A stretch of 64,000 nt of DNA from NCBI GenBank assembly GCA_964615935.1, contig CAZTTG010000023.1:1-64000 (forward strand). The letters are read 5' to 3'. The notes beneath the pieces are model-generated. The model was not told the DNA's origin. It worked only from the letters and a program-made list of their open reading frames with translations, and did not search any database. A program made the position numbers and the translations under genes. Below, in pieces: positions 42,129-49,398 of the stretch. Within the stretch, counting starts at the first letter, position 1; each line of letters starts with the position of its first letter. This DNA is from CAZTTG01 sp964615935 (GTDB taxonomy: Bacteria; Planctomycetota; UBA1135; GCA-002686595).

Positions 42129-43844
42129 ATGCTGCGAGGGCTGCTCACGACGTGCGGGATCGCCGGCGCGCTGGCCGGGGCGGGGGTGGCCCAGATCCCC
42201 GCCCATCGCATCCACCCGGTGACGGTGCCCGTTCGCGACGCGGGCACCCTGGACCTGGCCAGCGGGACCTGGCTGGGGGGGGCGGGTCCGGGGGCCCGCG
42301 GGCAGCGCTCCACGGTGGTGTTCCACAACACCTGCGCATGGACGGGGGGGGTGTACTACTTCGGGCCGGAGCACTGCGAGGACGTCTACGACGAGGGCCG
42401 AATCCCGAGCACTACCTCCCCCGGCCCCCCCGTCGGCGCCACGGACGACAACCGGATCGACTCCTTCCAGATCGGCTACTGCACGCACTTCCCGACCGGC
42501 CAGGTGGACATCCGGATTGCCTTCTTCGAGAGGATGGACCCTTGCGCGGGCTGGACCGTCCAGCAACCGATCGTGCAGTCCACGGGCTACAACGGAGCCA
42601 CCGCCTACTTCGACCTCTCGGGGCTCGGTCTTCCGGGGGACAATGCCGGAGGTGGCAACCTGGCCTGCTGGAGCGTGACGATCGACCTCTCCAACACACT
42701 CAATGGAGGCTTCTGCGTGCTCTCGGACGGCGACGGGAGCTGGTCCGGCATCGACAACAACGAGTTCGGCTGGGCCTTCCAGCACGAGAACGACAACGCG
42801 GTCTACGGATTCGGCGGTCCTCTTCTCGGCGGCGATCCGCTCGTGGCTTCCTGGGGCGCTTGCAGCTACACCATCCCCTGCGGCACCGATCCGTGGAGTG
42901 GCCTCGCCTGTGGCACGGGCCTGGGGACCCAGTACGAGTTCTGGCTGAACACGGACGGCACTCCGGTTGGGGGTCCCGTCAATACGGCGCTGTGTCCGAA
43001 CGGCGGCAATACAGGTTGCTACTGGTTCCAAGGCCCGCCAGACCCCCCTGCCAGCTTCTGGATGAAGATGACCTCCAGCGGCTCCTGCGACATCCCCTGG
43101 TGCGATCCGCCGGCCTTTTACTGCCTCTACAAGGACCCCGAGCCCGCGACCGCCTGCGGGTTCAAGCAGTGCCCCAGCAGCGGCGGCTGCCGGGCTGCGA
43201 TGTTCACATCGAGCATCGCGATGCAACCGGTGAGCGACGCGGACGACTACGACGTGGGCTTCCTGGGCGCTCAGACCGGCAAGCCGGGCCTGATCTTCGG
43301 CACCACCAGCGGCCGCGCGAGCATCAGCCCCTTCTCGAGCGGCACCCTGTGCTGCTGGCCTCCGATCAGCCGGAGCCCGGTGCGGAACACCGGGACCCAA
43401 GGGGCGCCCTGCACCGGGCTGCTGGAGCTGCGCATCAACCGTCCGGGTAGCGCCATCCCGATCCTCAACCCGCGTCCGGGCACGGTGGTGAACTACCAGG
43501 GGTGGATGCGGGATCCGATGAGCGCCGCGGGAACGGATGTGACCGACGCCGTGGAGGTGACCTTCCAGCCCGGGGCGGACCACCTGGGGCACTGCCATGG
43601 CACGCAGGCGTGGAGCGTCTCGGCCTCGGACCCCGCCATTGCGATCGTCCCCTACACTCAGAACCGAGCGGCCTACCTGGTCGACTGCAAGGGGCCCGGC
43701 GAGGTGCGGCTCATGCGGAACGGGGCGGCTGTGAAGGTGCTGGGCCGGCTCGACTCGGCGCGGATCGTCACCGGGTATCAGGACGTGCTCGCCCTGGAGC
43801 TTCACTCCGGCACCGAGGCCGAGGGGCACTGGCGCAAGGAGTGA
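42129..43844 (+). CDS. Cys-rich secreted protein, tandem copy 2
   Basis: A 571-residue paralogue of the preceding gene. The signal (MLRGLLTTCGIAGALAGAGVAQ) and then RIHPVTVPVRDAGTLDLASG align from end to end with copy 1; shared blocks include EHCEDVYDEGRIPS, YNGATAYFDLSGLGLPGDN, GFCVLSDGDGSW, NTDGTPVGGPVNTALCPNG and the C-terminal HWRKE. Many cysteines are conserved, so the disulfide plan is the same. GGAGGAG ribosome site before the ATG. No catalytic motif is evident. Tandem duplication beside two glycan-degrading enzymes suggests a surface glycan-binding or matrix role, but that is inference only. Confidence 0.8.
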   Translation: MLRGLLTTCGIAGALAGAGVAQIPAHRIHPVTVPVRDAGTLDLASGTWLGGAGPGARGQRSTVVFHNTCAWTGGVYYFGPEHCEDVYDEGRIPSTTSPGPPVGATDDNRIDSFQIGYCTHFPTGQVDIRIAFFERMDPCAGWTVQQPIVQSTGYNGATAYFDLSGLGLPGDNAGGGNLACWSVTIDLSNTLNGGFCVLSDGDGSWSGIDNNEFGWAFQHENDNAVYGFGGPLLGGDPLVASWGACSYTIPCGTDPWSGLACGTGLGTQYEFWLNTDGTPVGGPVNTALCPNGGNTGCYWFQGPPDPPASFWMKMTSSGSCDIPWCDPPAFYCLYKDPEPATACGFKQCPSSGGCRAAMFTSSIAMQPVSDADDYDVGFLGAQTGKPGLIFGTTSGRASISPFSSGTLCCWPPISRSPVRNTGTQGAPCTGLLELRINRPGSAIPILNPRPGTVVNYQGWMRDPMSAAGTDVTDAVEVTFQPGADHLGHCHGTQAWSVSASDPAIAIVPYTQNRAAYLVDCKGPGEVRLMRNGAAVKVLGRLDSARIVTGYQDVLALELHSGTEAEGHWRKE

Positions 43845-43862
43845 TCCCGCCGGCTCGGGCGG

Positions 43863-43868
43863 TATCCT
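43863..43868 (+). promoter_or_regulatory. TATCCT -10 box 6 nt before the second GH127 start
   Basis: TATCCT is followed by GCGCGC and the ATG at 43875, with no ribosome site. If used, transcription would begin at or near the A of the ATG, giving a leaderless mRNA. No convincing -35 box is seen. Confidence 0.3.
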
Positions 43869-43874
43869 GCGCGC

Positions 43875-46346
43875 ATGGTCACCCCTCTGCTCTCCTGCCT
43901 CCTGGCCGCGGCCCTCCTGCAGGTCGGATCCACGCCGACCCCGAACCTGCGCTGCGTGGACCGACCCCCGATTGACTCGCGCAGCCGCCACTACGTCGGC
44001 AACCGGCCGCCGCTGGCTCCCAGCCCGCTGGTCAAGCTGCCGGTGGGCACCATCCGCCCCGAGGGCTGGCTGCGGGAGCAGCTCGTGCGACAGGCCGACG
44101 GCTTCGTCGGGCACCTCGGCGAGATCAGCCGCTTCCTGGCGAAGGAGGGCCACGCCTGGCTCGACCCGGAGGGAGAGGGGCACAGCCCGTGGGAGGAGCT
44201 GCCGTACTGGCTCAAGGGGTACGGCAACACGGGCTACGCGCTGGGGGACGAGCGCGTCATCGAGGAGGCCAGGGCGTGGATCGAGGGCGCCCTGGCCAGC
44301 CAGCGCGAGGACGGCTGGTTCGGGCCGTGCCCCAACCTGACGCGCATCCGGAGCGAGCGCGGGCCCCGGCCGGATCTCTGGCCCAACATGATCATGGTCA
44401 TGGCCCTGCAGTCGTGGCACGAGCACACCGGGGACGAGCGGGTGATCGAGCTCATGACCCGCTGGTTCCGCTGGCAGCTCTCGGTGCCCGAGGAGGACTT
44501 CCTGCTCCCCTTCTGGCAGCAGCAGCGGGGGGCCGACGACCTGGCCAGCGTCCTGTGGCTCTACAACCGCACCGGGGACGAGTGGCTGCTCGAGCTGGCC
44601 GCCAAGGTGCACCGCCGGACCGCCGACTGGAGCGGCGGGGTGGCCAACTGGCACGGGGTCAACATCGCCCAGGGCTTCCGCGGGCCGGCCACCTGGTGGA
44701 TGGTCTCGGGCGATCCCGCGCACCTCGAGGCCACCGAGCGCGACTGGCAGACCGTGATGGGGGAGTACGGCCAGGTCCCGGGCGGGCTGTGGGGGGCCGA
44801 CGAGAACTGCCGCGAGGGGTTCACCGGACCCCGCCAGGCGGCGGAGACGTGCACCATGGTCGAGACCATGCTCTCCTGCGAGATGCTCCTGGGAATCACG
44901 GGGAATCCGGTCTGGGCCGATCGCTGCGAGGACGTGGCCTTCAACTCCTTTCCAGCCTCGATGACGCCCGACCTGAAGGCCCTGCACTACCTGACCGCGC
45001 CCAACATGATCCGCTGCGACGCGGCGAGCAAGGCGCCGGGCCTGCAGAACTCGGGCCCCATGTTGCTCTTCGATCCCCACCGCCACCGCTGCTGCCAGCA
45101 CAACGTGGCGCACGGCTGGCCCTACTTCGCAGAGCACCTCTGGATGGCCACCGCGGACGACGGGCTGGCCGCGGTGCTCTACGCGCCCTGCGAGGTGCGG
45201 GCGCGTGTGGGCGAGGGCGTGGACGTGACGATCGAAACCGTGACGCAGTATCCCTTCTGGGAGGAGGTGGTGCTCTACGTCGACGCCCCCGCTCCGGTCC
45301 GCTTCCCGCTCTACATGCGCGTGCCGGGCTGGTGCAACGATCCAAGGCTCTGGCTGAACGACGAGGAGCTCGAGGTCCGGGCCCGACCCGGCTCCTTCCT
45401 CCGGCTCGAGCACACCTTCGCGCCCCACGATAGGATCCGCCTGCGCCTCTTCTCCCTCATGGATGTGAGGCTGAAGCGCTGGGAGGCCAACCAGGACTGC
45501 GTCTCGGTGCACCGGGGCCCGCTGACCTACTCCCTCGAGATCGGCGAAGAGTACGTGCGCGCGGGAGGCACCGACGAGTGGCCCGCGTGGGAGATCCACC
45601 CGACCACCGACTGGAACCTCGGCCTGGTGCTGGACGAGGAGGATCCGGCCGGCTCCTTCCAGGTACTCGGGCGGCCCATGCCCGAGTCGGGCCAGCCCTT
45701 CGATGCGCGGGTCGCCCCCTGTGAGCTGCGCGTCCGCGCCCGGGCCATCCCCGCGTGGAAGGAGGACGCCCTGGGGTTGGTGGGTCCGCTGCAGTCCTCG
45801 CCCGCGCGCTCGACCGAGCCCGTACGAGAGGTGAGCCTGATCCCCATGGGCTGCGCGCGCCTGCGCATCAGCGCCTTCCCGGTGATCGGCGAGGGGCCCG
45901 ACGCGCACGACTGGATCGCACCGCCGGATCCCATCCGGGCCACGGCCTCCCACTGCTTCCAGGGCGACACCGTCGGCGCCCTGAGCGACGGGCTCCTGCC
46001 TCGCAGCTCGGGCGACCACGGCCTGCCGCGCTTCACCTTCTGGCCGCGGCGCGGCAGCCTGGAGTGGGTCGAGTACCGCTTCGAGGAGGAGCGGGAGGTC
46101 TCCAGGATGGAGGTCTACTGGTTCGATGACACCGGTCGGGGCCAGTGCCGCGTCCCGATCGAGTGGGCGGTGCTGGTCCCCGAGGGCGAGGGCTGGCGTG
46201 AGCTGGAGGGTTCCCGGGTCGCGGATCCCGCCGTGGATGCCTTCGATCCCGTCGCCTTCGATCCCGTCCGGACCCGCGTCCTGCGCCTCGAGATCCGCCT
46301 CCGGGAGGGCTTCTCGGCGGGAATTCTGGAGTGGAGGGTACACTGA
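43875..46346 (+). CDS. GH127/GH146-like glycosidase with C-terminal discoidin-like domain
   Basis: An 823-residue exported protein (signal MVTPLLSCLLAAALLQVG). It has the GH127-superfamily zinc/cysteine pattern: AAETCTMVET near residue 322 and HRHRCCQHNV near 404, spaced as in the protein at 33337. The overall sequence is quite different from that protein (PVGTIRPEGWLREQL, WPNMIMVMALQSWHEHTGD), closer to DUF1680/GH127-related members of unknown substrate. Residues about 697-823 repeat the other enzyme's extra domain almost motif for motif (VYWFDDTGRG, then LREGFSAGILEW). Probably a furanosidase acting on side chains of a complex glycan. Confidence 0.82.
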   Translation: MVTPLLSCLLAAALLQVGSTPTPNLRCVDRPPIDSRSRHYVGNRPPLAPSPLVKLPVGTIRPEGWLREQLVRQADGFVGHLGEISRFLAKEGHAWLDPEGEGHSPWEELPYWLKGYGNTGYALGDERVIEEARAWIEGALASQREDGWFGPCPNLTRIRSERGPRPDLWPNMIMVMALQSWHEHTGDERVIELMTRWFRWQLSVPEEDFLLPFWQQQRGADDLASVLWLYNRTGDEWLLELAAKVHRRTADWSGGVANWHGVNIAQGFRGPATWWMVSGDPAHLEATERDWQTVMGEYGQVPGGLWGADENCREGFTGPRQAAETCTMVETMLSCEMLLGITGNPVWADRCEDVAFNSFPASMTPDLKALHYLTAPNMIRCDAASKAPGLQNSGPMLLFDPHRHRCCQHNVAHGWPYFAEHLWMATADDGLAAVLYAPCEVRARVGEGVDVTIETVTQYPFWEEVVLYVDAPAPVRFPLYMRVPGWCNDPRLWLNDEELEVRARPGSFLRLEHTFAPHDRIRLRLFSLMDVRLKRWEANQDCVSVHRGPLTYSLEIGEEYVRAGGTDEWPAWEIHPTTDWNLGLVLDEEDPAGSFQVLGRPMPESGQPFDARVAPCELRVRARAIPAWKEDALGLVGPLQSSPARSTEPVREVSLIPMGCARLRISAFPVIGEGPDAHDWIAPPDPIRATASHCFQGDTVGALSDGLLPRSSGDHGLPRFTFWPRRGSLEWVEYRFEEEREVSRMEVYWFDDTGRGQCRVPIEWAVLVPEGEGWRELEGSRVADPAVDAFDPVAFDPVRTRVLRLEIRLREGFSAGILEWRVH

Positions 46347-46409
46347 GTCCGCCGGAGGGATCCCCCGGATCCCGGCCGGGCGGCCCGGGGATCCCCCCTC
46401 CCCCCCAGG

Positions 46410-46437
46410 TTGAGGAGCCCGGATCCTGGGCTATGCT
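46410..46437 (+). promoter_or_regulatory. Candidate promoter for the Cys-rich lipoprotein pair
   Basis: TTGAGG (46410-46415), 16-nt spacer, TATGCT (46432-46437), each matching the sigma70 consensus at four of six. The ATG follows 47 nt later after a GGAGAGAAAGAG ribosome site. Confidence 0.4.
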
Positions 46438-46484
46438 CGGGACCGACCTGCACGATCCGAATCGACGGAGAGAAAGAGATCGAC

Positions 46485-46790
46485 ATGCGAATCCACGCCA
46501 TTCTTCTCGTGCTCGCGCTGGGCCTCGGGGCCCTGGCCTCCTGCGCATCCTCGGGCACCTGCGGCGGTGACTGCGACGGCCAGGCCTGCGCCTGCGACGA
46601 CGCGGGAGCCTGTTCCTGCGGCGGCGAGGTCGAGGGCTGCCCCTGCCAGGACGATGACGACGCCTGCGGCTGCGGCGGCGACGACTGCGGCTGCGAAGAC
46701 GACGACGAGGGCGAGTGCTGCGGCACGTGCGGCGGCGACGACGAGGACGACGACGACCACGACCACGACCACGACGGGGAGACAGCCTGA
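46485..46790 (+). CDS. Cys/Asp-rich small lipoprotein with His/Asp tail
   Basis: A 101-residue lipoprotein. Signal MRIHAILLVLALGLGALASC ends in lipobox LASC. The mature part has 16 cysteines in about 80 residues, mostly as C-X-C and C-X2-C pairs mixed with Asp runs (CGCGGDDCGCEDDDEGECC), then an Asp/His tail (DDEDDDDHDHDHDGE). There is no rubredoxin, ferredoxin or known metallothionein signature. Such composition strongly suggests metal binding (Zn, Cu or Ni) at the cell surface. Its stop overlaps the start of the next gene by 1 bp (TGATG). Real coding is supported by the ribosome site and by the nearly identical signal in the next gene. Confidence 0.75.
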   Translation: MRIHAILLVLALGLGALASCASSGTCGGDCDGQACACDDAGACSCGGEVEGCPCQDDDDACGCGGDDCGCEDDDEGECCGTCGGDDEDDDDHDHDHDGETA

Positions 46791-47227
46791 TGCGATTCCA
46801 CGCCATCCTCCTCGCGCTCGCCCTGGGCCTCGGGGCCCTGGCTTCCTGTGCGACCCAGTCCACCTGCTGCGGCGACTGCGGCGGCCAGGCCTGCGCCGAT
46901 TGCCCCGAAGGGGGAGCCTGCTGCGGCGAGTGCGAGGGTGGGGAAGCCTGCTGCGGTGAGTGCGGCGACGAGGACGCCTGCTGTGGCACGTGCTCCGAGG
47001 GCGAGGCCGCGTGCGGGGGCTGCGCCGAAGGCGAGGGCAGCTGCGAGGGCTGCGCCGAGGGCGGCTCCGCTCCCAGCGCCTGCTCCGGATGCGAGGCCCT
47101 CTCGAACGGCGGAACCGGATGGTGCGCCGACTGCGGAGCGGGCTTCCGCGGCGGCAAGGAGGTCCACTGCACGGGCTCCTGCCCCGCCAGCCCCGGCGGG
47201 CCTCCCTGCGCGGACTGCGTGAAGTGA
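46790..47227 (+). CDS. Cys-rich lipoprotein with repeated CCGEC units
   Basis: A 145-residue lipoprotein whose signal MRFHAILLALALGLGALASC is almost the same as that of its upstream neighbour. The mature part holds 26 further cysteines in a repeating pattern (ACCGEC, ACCGEC, ACCGTC, ACGGC, SCEGC), separated by acidic spacers (EGGE, GDED), and ends in a less regular domain of C-X2-C pairs (WCADCGAGFRGGKEVHC ... CADCVK). This last part resembles zinc-ribbon spacing. No known family recognised. Likely binds metal or forms a disulfide-locked rod on the outer surface. Confidence 0.75.
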   Translation: MRFHAILLALALGLGALASCATQSTCCGDCGGQACADCPEGGACCGECEGGEACCGECGDEDACCGTCSEGEAACGGCAEGEGSCEGCAEGGSAPSACSGCEALSNGGTGWCADCGAGFRGGKEVHCTGSCPASPGGPPCADCVK

Positions 47228-47237
47228 CCGCGGCCCG

Positions 47238-47274
47238 GGCCGGGTGGAGGGCGCGCGGCGCCCTCCACCCGGCC
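47238..47274 (+). terminator. Perfect 17-bp hairpin after the Cys-rich pair
   Basis: Arms 47238-47254 and 47258-47274 pair without mismatch around a 3-nt loop (GCG), starting 11 nt after the stop at 47227. No T tract follows, so it may act as a factor-assisted terminator or mRNA 3'-end stabiliser. Confidence 0.6.
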
Positions 47275-47463
47275 TCGAGCCCAGCCCGAAGCGAACCGGC
47301 CGCGGCGCTCGCGGATGGCTCGCGGAATGGGACCGGAATCGGCTGGAGGGGCGCGATCCGGGGCCTCGCATCCCACGGGCCCTCCTCCACCCCAGGGGAC
47401 GCGCGGGATCCCCCGGGGTTGCGGGAAACACCGAGCGGAATCCCGCTGCGCGCCGGAGATGCC

Positions 47464-49386
47464 ATGAGCCCGAGCGAAGCCCGACGCCGCCGAGCGCCCC
47501 TGCTGGCCGCGCCCCTCCTCGCCCTCCTCGCCCTCCTCACCCCGGCGGCCCCGGCCCAGCTGGATCCAGCCCGGATCGCCGAGCTGGCCGCCCTCCTCCC
47601 GGCCGAGCCGCGCGGGCTGGGCCCGCCGATCGACGACCGCGAGGCGTGGGGGAGGGTCGCCGCCCATGCGGGCTTCGCCGACGCGATTCCGGCGGCCGAG
47701 AGCCTGCTGGATCGGGCGGTCCCCGAGCTCACCGACGAGCTCTACCTCGACTTCTCCCGCACCGGGAACCGGACCCGCTGGCAGAGCGTCGCGCGCGAGC
47801 GGCACGCCCGCGTGCCGGTCCTCGCCCTGGCCGAGTGCCTCGAAGACCGCGGCCGCTTCCTCGCTCCCATCGAGCAGGCCATCCGCGACCTCGGCTCGGA
47901 GAAGACCTGGGTCATGCCGGCCCACGACCGCTCCCTCGCGAACTTCGAGGGCCGCGTCCGCGAGATCGACCTCATGGTGGCCGGCGAGTCGTGGAACCTG
48001 GCCACCGCCGCCTGGTGGCTGGGGGATCGACTGGACCCCGGGATCCGCGAGCTCCTCCGCCAGGAGCTCGAGCGGCGGACCTTCGAGCCCTTCGAGGGCA
48101 TGGTGACCGTGGGCAAGCCGCGCATGTGGTGGCTGGTGGGGACCAACAACTGGAACGCGGTCTGCCTGGCCGGGGTGACGGGCGCGGCCCTGGCCTCGAT
48201 CGAGCCGGCCTCCCGGCGAGCCCTCTTCGTCGCCGCCGCCGAGGAGCACGTGCAGAGCTTCCTGCGCGGCTTCACCTCGGACGGGTACTGCTCGGAGGGC
48301 CTGGGCTACTGGAACTACGGCTTCGGCCACTACGCCCTCCTGGCGGAGACCCTGTCCCAGGCCACCGGGGGCGAGCTAGACCTCATGGCCTCCGAGGGGG
48401 TCGGGCGCATCGCGCGCTTCGGCCGCCGAATGGAGATCCAGCCCGGCGTCTACCCCGCCTTCGCCGACTGCCGGCCGGGCACCCGACCCGACCCGCAGCT
48501 CTCGGCCTGGCTCAGCCGACGCCTCGGATTCGGGTGGAGAGCGGTCGAGGAGGAGGGGCTCCTGCTGGCCGTGGGGCCCACGACCCAGCTCTTCCGGCTC
48601 GGGGCCCTCGGCTTCCCCAACTCGGCCAGCGCCCGCCCGCCCGCCGGCGAGACCGATCCCGCCCCGGCCCTGCGCGAGTGGTTCCCCGACGCCGGGATCC
48701 TGCTCAGCCGCTCGGCCCCCGGTCGCTCGTCCGCCCTGGCCGTGGCCCTCAAGGGGGGCCACAACGCCGAGCACCACAACCACAACGACGTGGGCTCCTT
48801 CGTCGTGGCCGTGGGGGGCGGGACCCCGCTGGTCGATCCCGGGGGCGAGGTCTACACCCGACGCACCTTCGGCTCGGGTCGCTACGAGAGCGGCGTCCTC
48901 AACTCCCTGGGCCACCCGGTGCCCCGCGTCGCCGGAGAGCTCCAGCGCACCGGACGGCGGGCCGCGGCCCGGATCCTCGAGAAGGAGCTCGGCCCGGAGA
49001 CCGACCGCCTGATGCTCGACCTCGCCCCGGCCTACGACGTCGATTCGCTGAAGCGGCTCGTGAGGACCTTCGAGCTCTCGCGCGAGGGAGCCGGCTCGCT
49101 GCGGGTGATCGACGAGGTCGAGCTCGAGGCGCCCGAGCGCTTCGAGACCGCGCTGATCACCTTCTCCCCCTGGCGCCGGCTCGCGCCCGACCGGCTGCAG
49201 GTGGGGGAGGGGCCCGAGGCGGTCCGGATCGAGCTCCTCGCGACGGGAGGCGCGGTCGAGATCCGGCCCGAGGAGATCCGCGAGGACCTGCCCGGCGGAC
49301 GCGCGCCCCTGCGCCTGGCGATCGCCTTCGAGGAGCCCGTGCGCTCGGCGACCCTCGAGCTGCGGATCGCGCCGGCGAACGAGTAG
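47464..49386 (+). CDS. Heparinase II/III-family polysaccharide lyase
   Basis: A 640-residue exported protein (signal APLLAAPLLALLALLTPAAPAQ). Residues about 35-360 are an alpha/alpha toroid with WWLVGTNNWNAVC and SDGYCSEGLGYWNYGFGHY, the latter holding catalytic-type Tyr/His residues; residues about 370-640 are beta-sandwich with the family II/III motif GGHNAEHHNHNDVGSFVV near residue 432 that contributes His/Asn ligands. Such lyases cleave uronic-acid polymers (heparin, alginate, other glycosaminoglycans) by beta-elimination. Substrate is unknown. GGAG ribosome site before the ATG. Converges on the kinase gene with only 12 bp between stops. Confidence 0.85.
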   Translation: MSPSEARRRRAPLLAAPLLALLALLTPAAPAQLDPARIAELAALLPAEPRGLGPPIDDREAWGRVAAHAGFADAIPAAESLLDRAVPELTDELYLDFSRTGNRTRWQSVARERHARVPVLALAECLEDRGRFLAPIEQAIRDLGSEKTWVMPAHDRSLANFEGRVREIDLMVAGESWNLATAAWWLGDRLDPGIRELLRQELERRTFEPFEGMVTVGKPRMWWLVGTNNWNAVCLAGVTGAALASIEPASRRALFVAAAEEHVQSFLRGFTSDGYCSEGLGYWNYGFGHYALLAETLSQATGGELDLMASEGVGRIARFGRRMEIQPGVYPAFADCRPGTRPDPQLSAWLSRRLGFGWRAVEEEGLLLAVGPTTQLFRLGALGFPNSASARPPAGETDPAPALREWFPDAGILLSRSAPGRSSALAVALKGGHNAEHHNHNDVGSFVVAVGGGTPLVDPGGEVYTRRTFGSGRYESGVLNSLGHPVPRVAGELQRTGRRAAARILEKELGPETDRLMLDLAPAYDVDSLKRLVRTFELSREGAGSLRVIDEVELEAPERFETALITFSPWRRLAPDRLQVGEGPEAVRIELLATGGAVEIRPEEIREDLPGGRAPLRLAIAFEEPVRSATLELRIAPANE

Positions 49387-49398
49387 GGCCGGGCCGGC

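Noticed and set aside
40239..46343. A 2,034-codon open frame on the minus strand
   Set aside because: It is antisense to the two Cys-rich proteins and the second GH127. The plus-strand proteins have signals, ribosome sites and conserved motifs; the minus-strand product is low-complexity Gly/Val/His/Arg sequence without domains, as expected opposite GC-rich codons.
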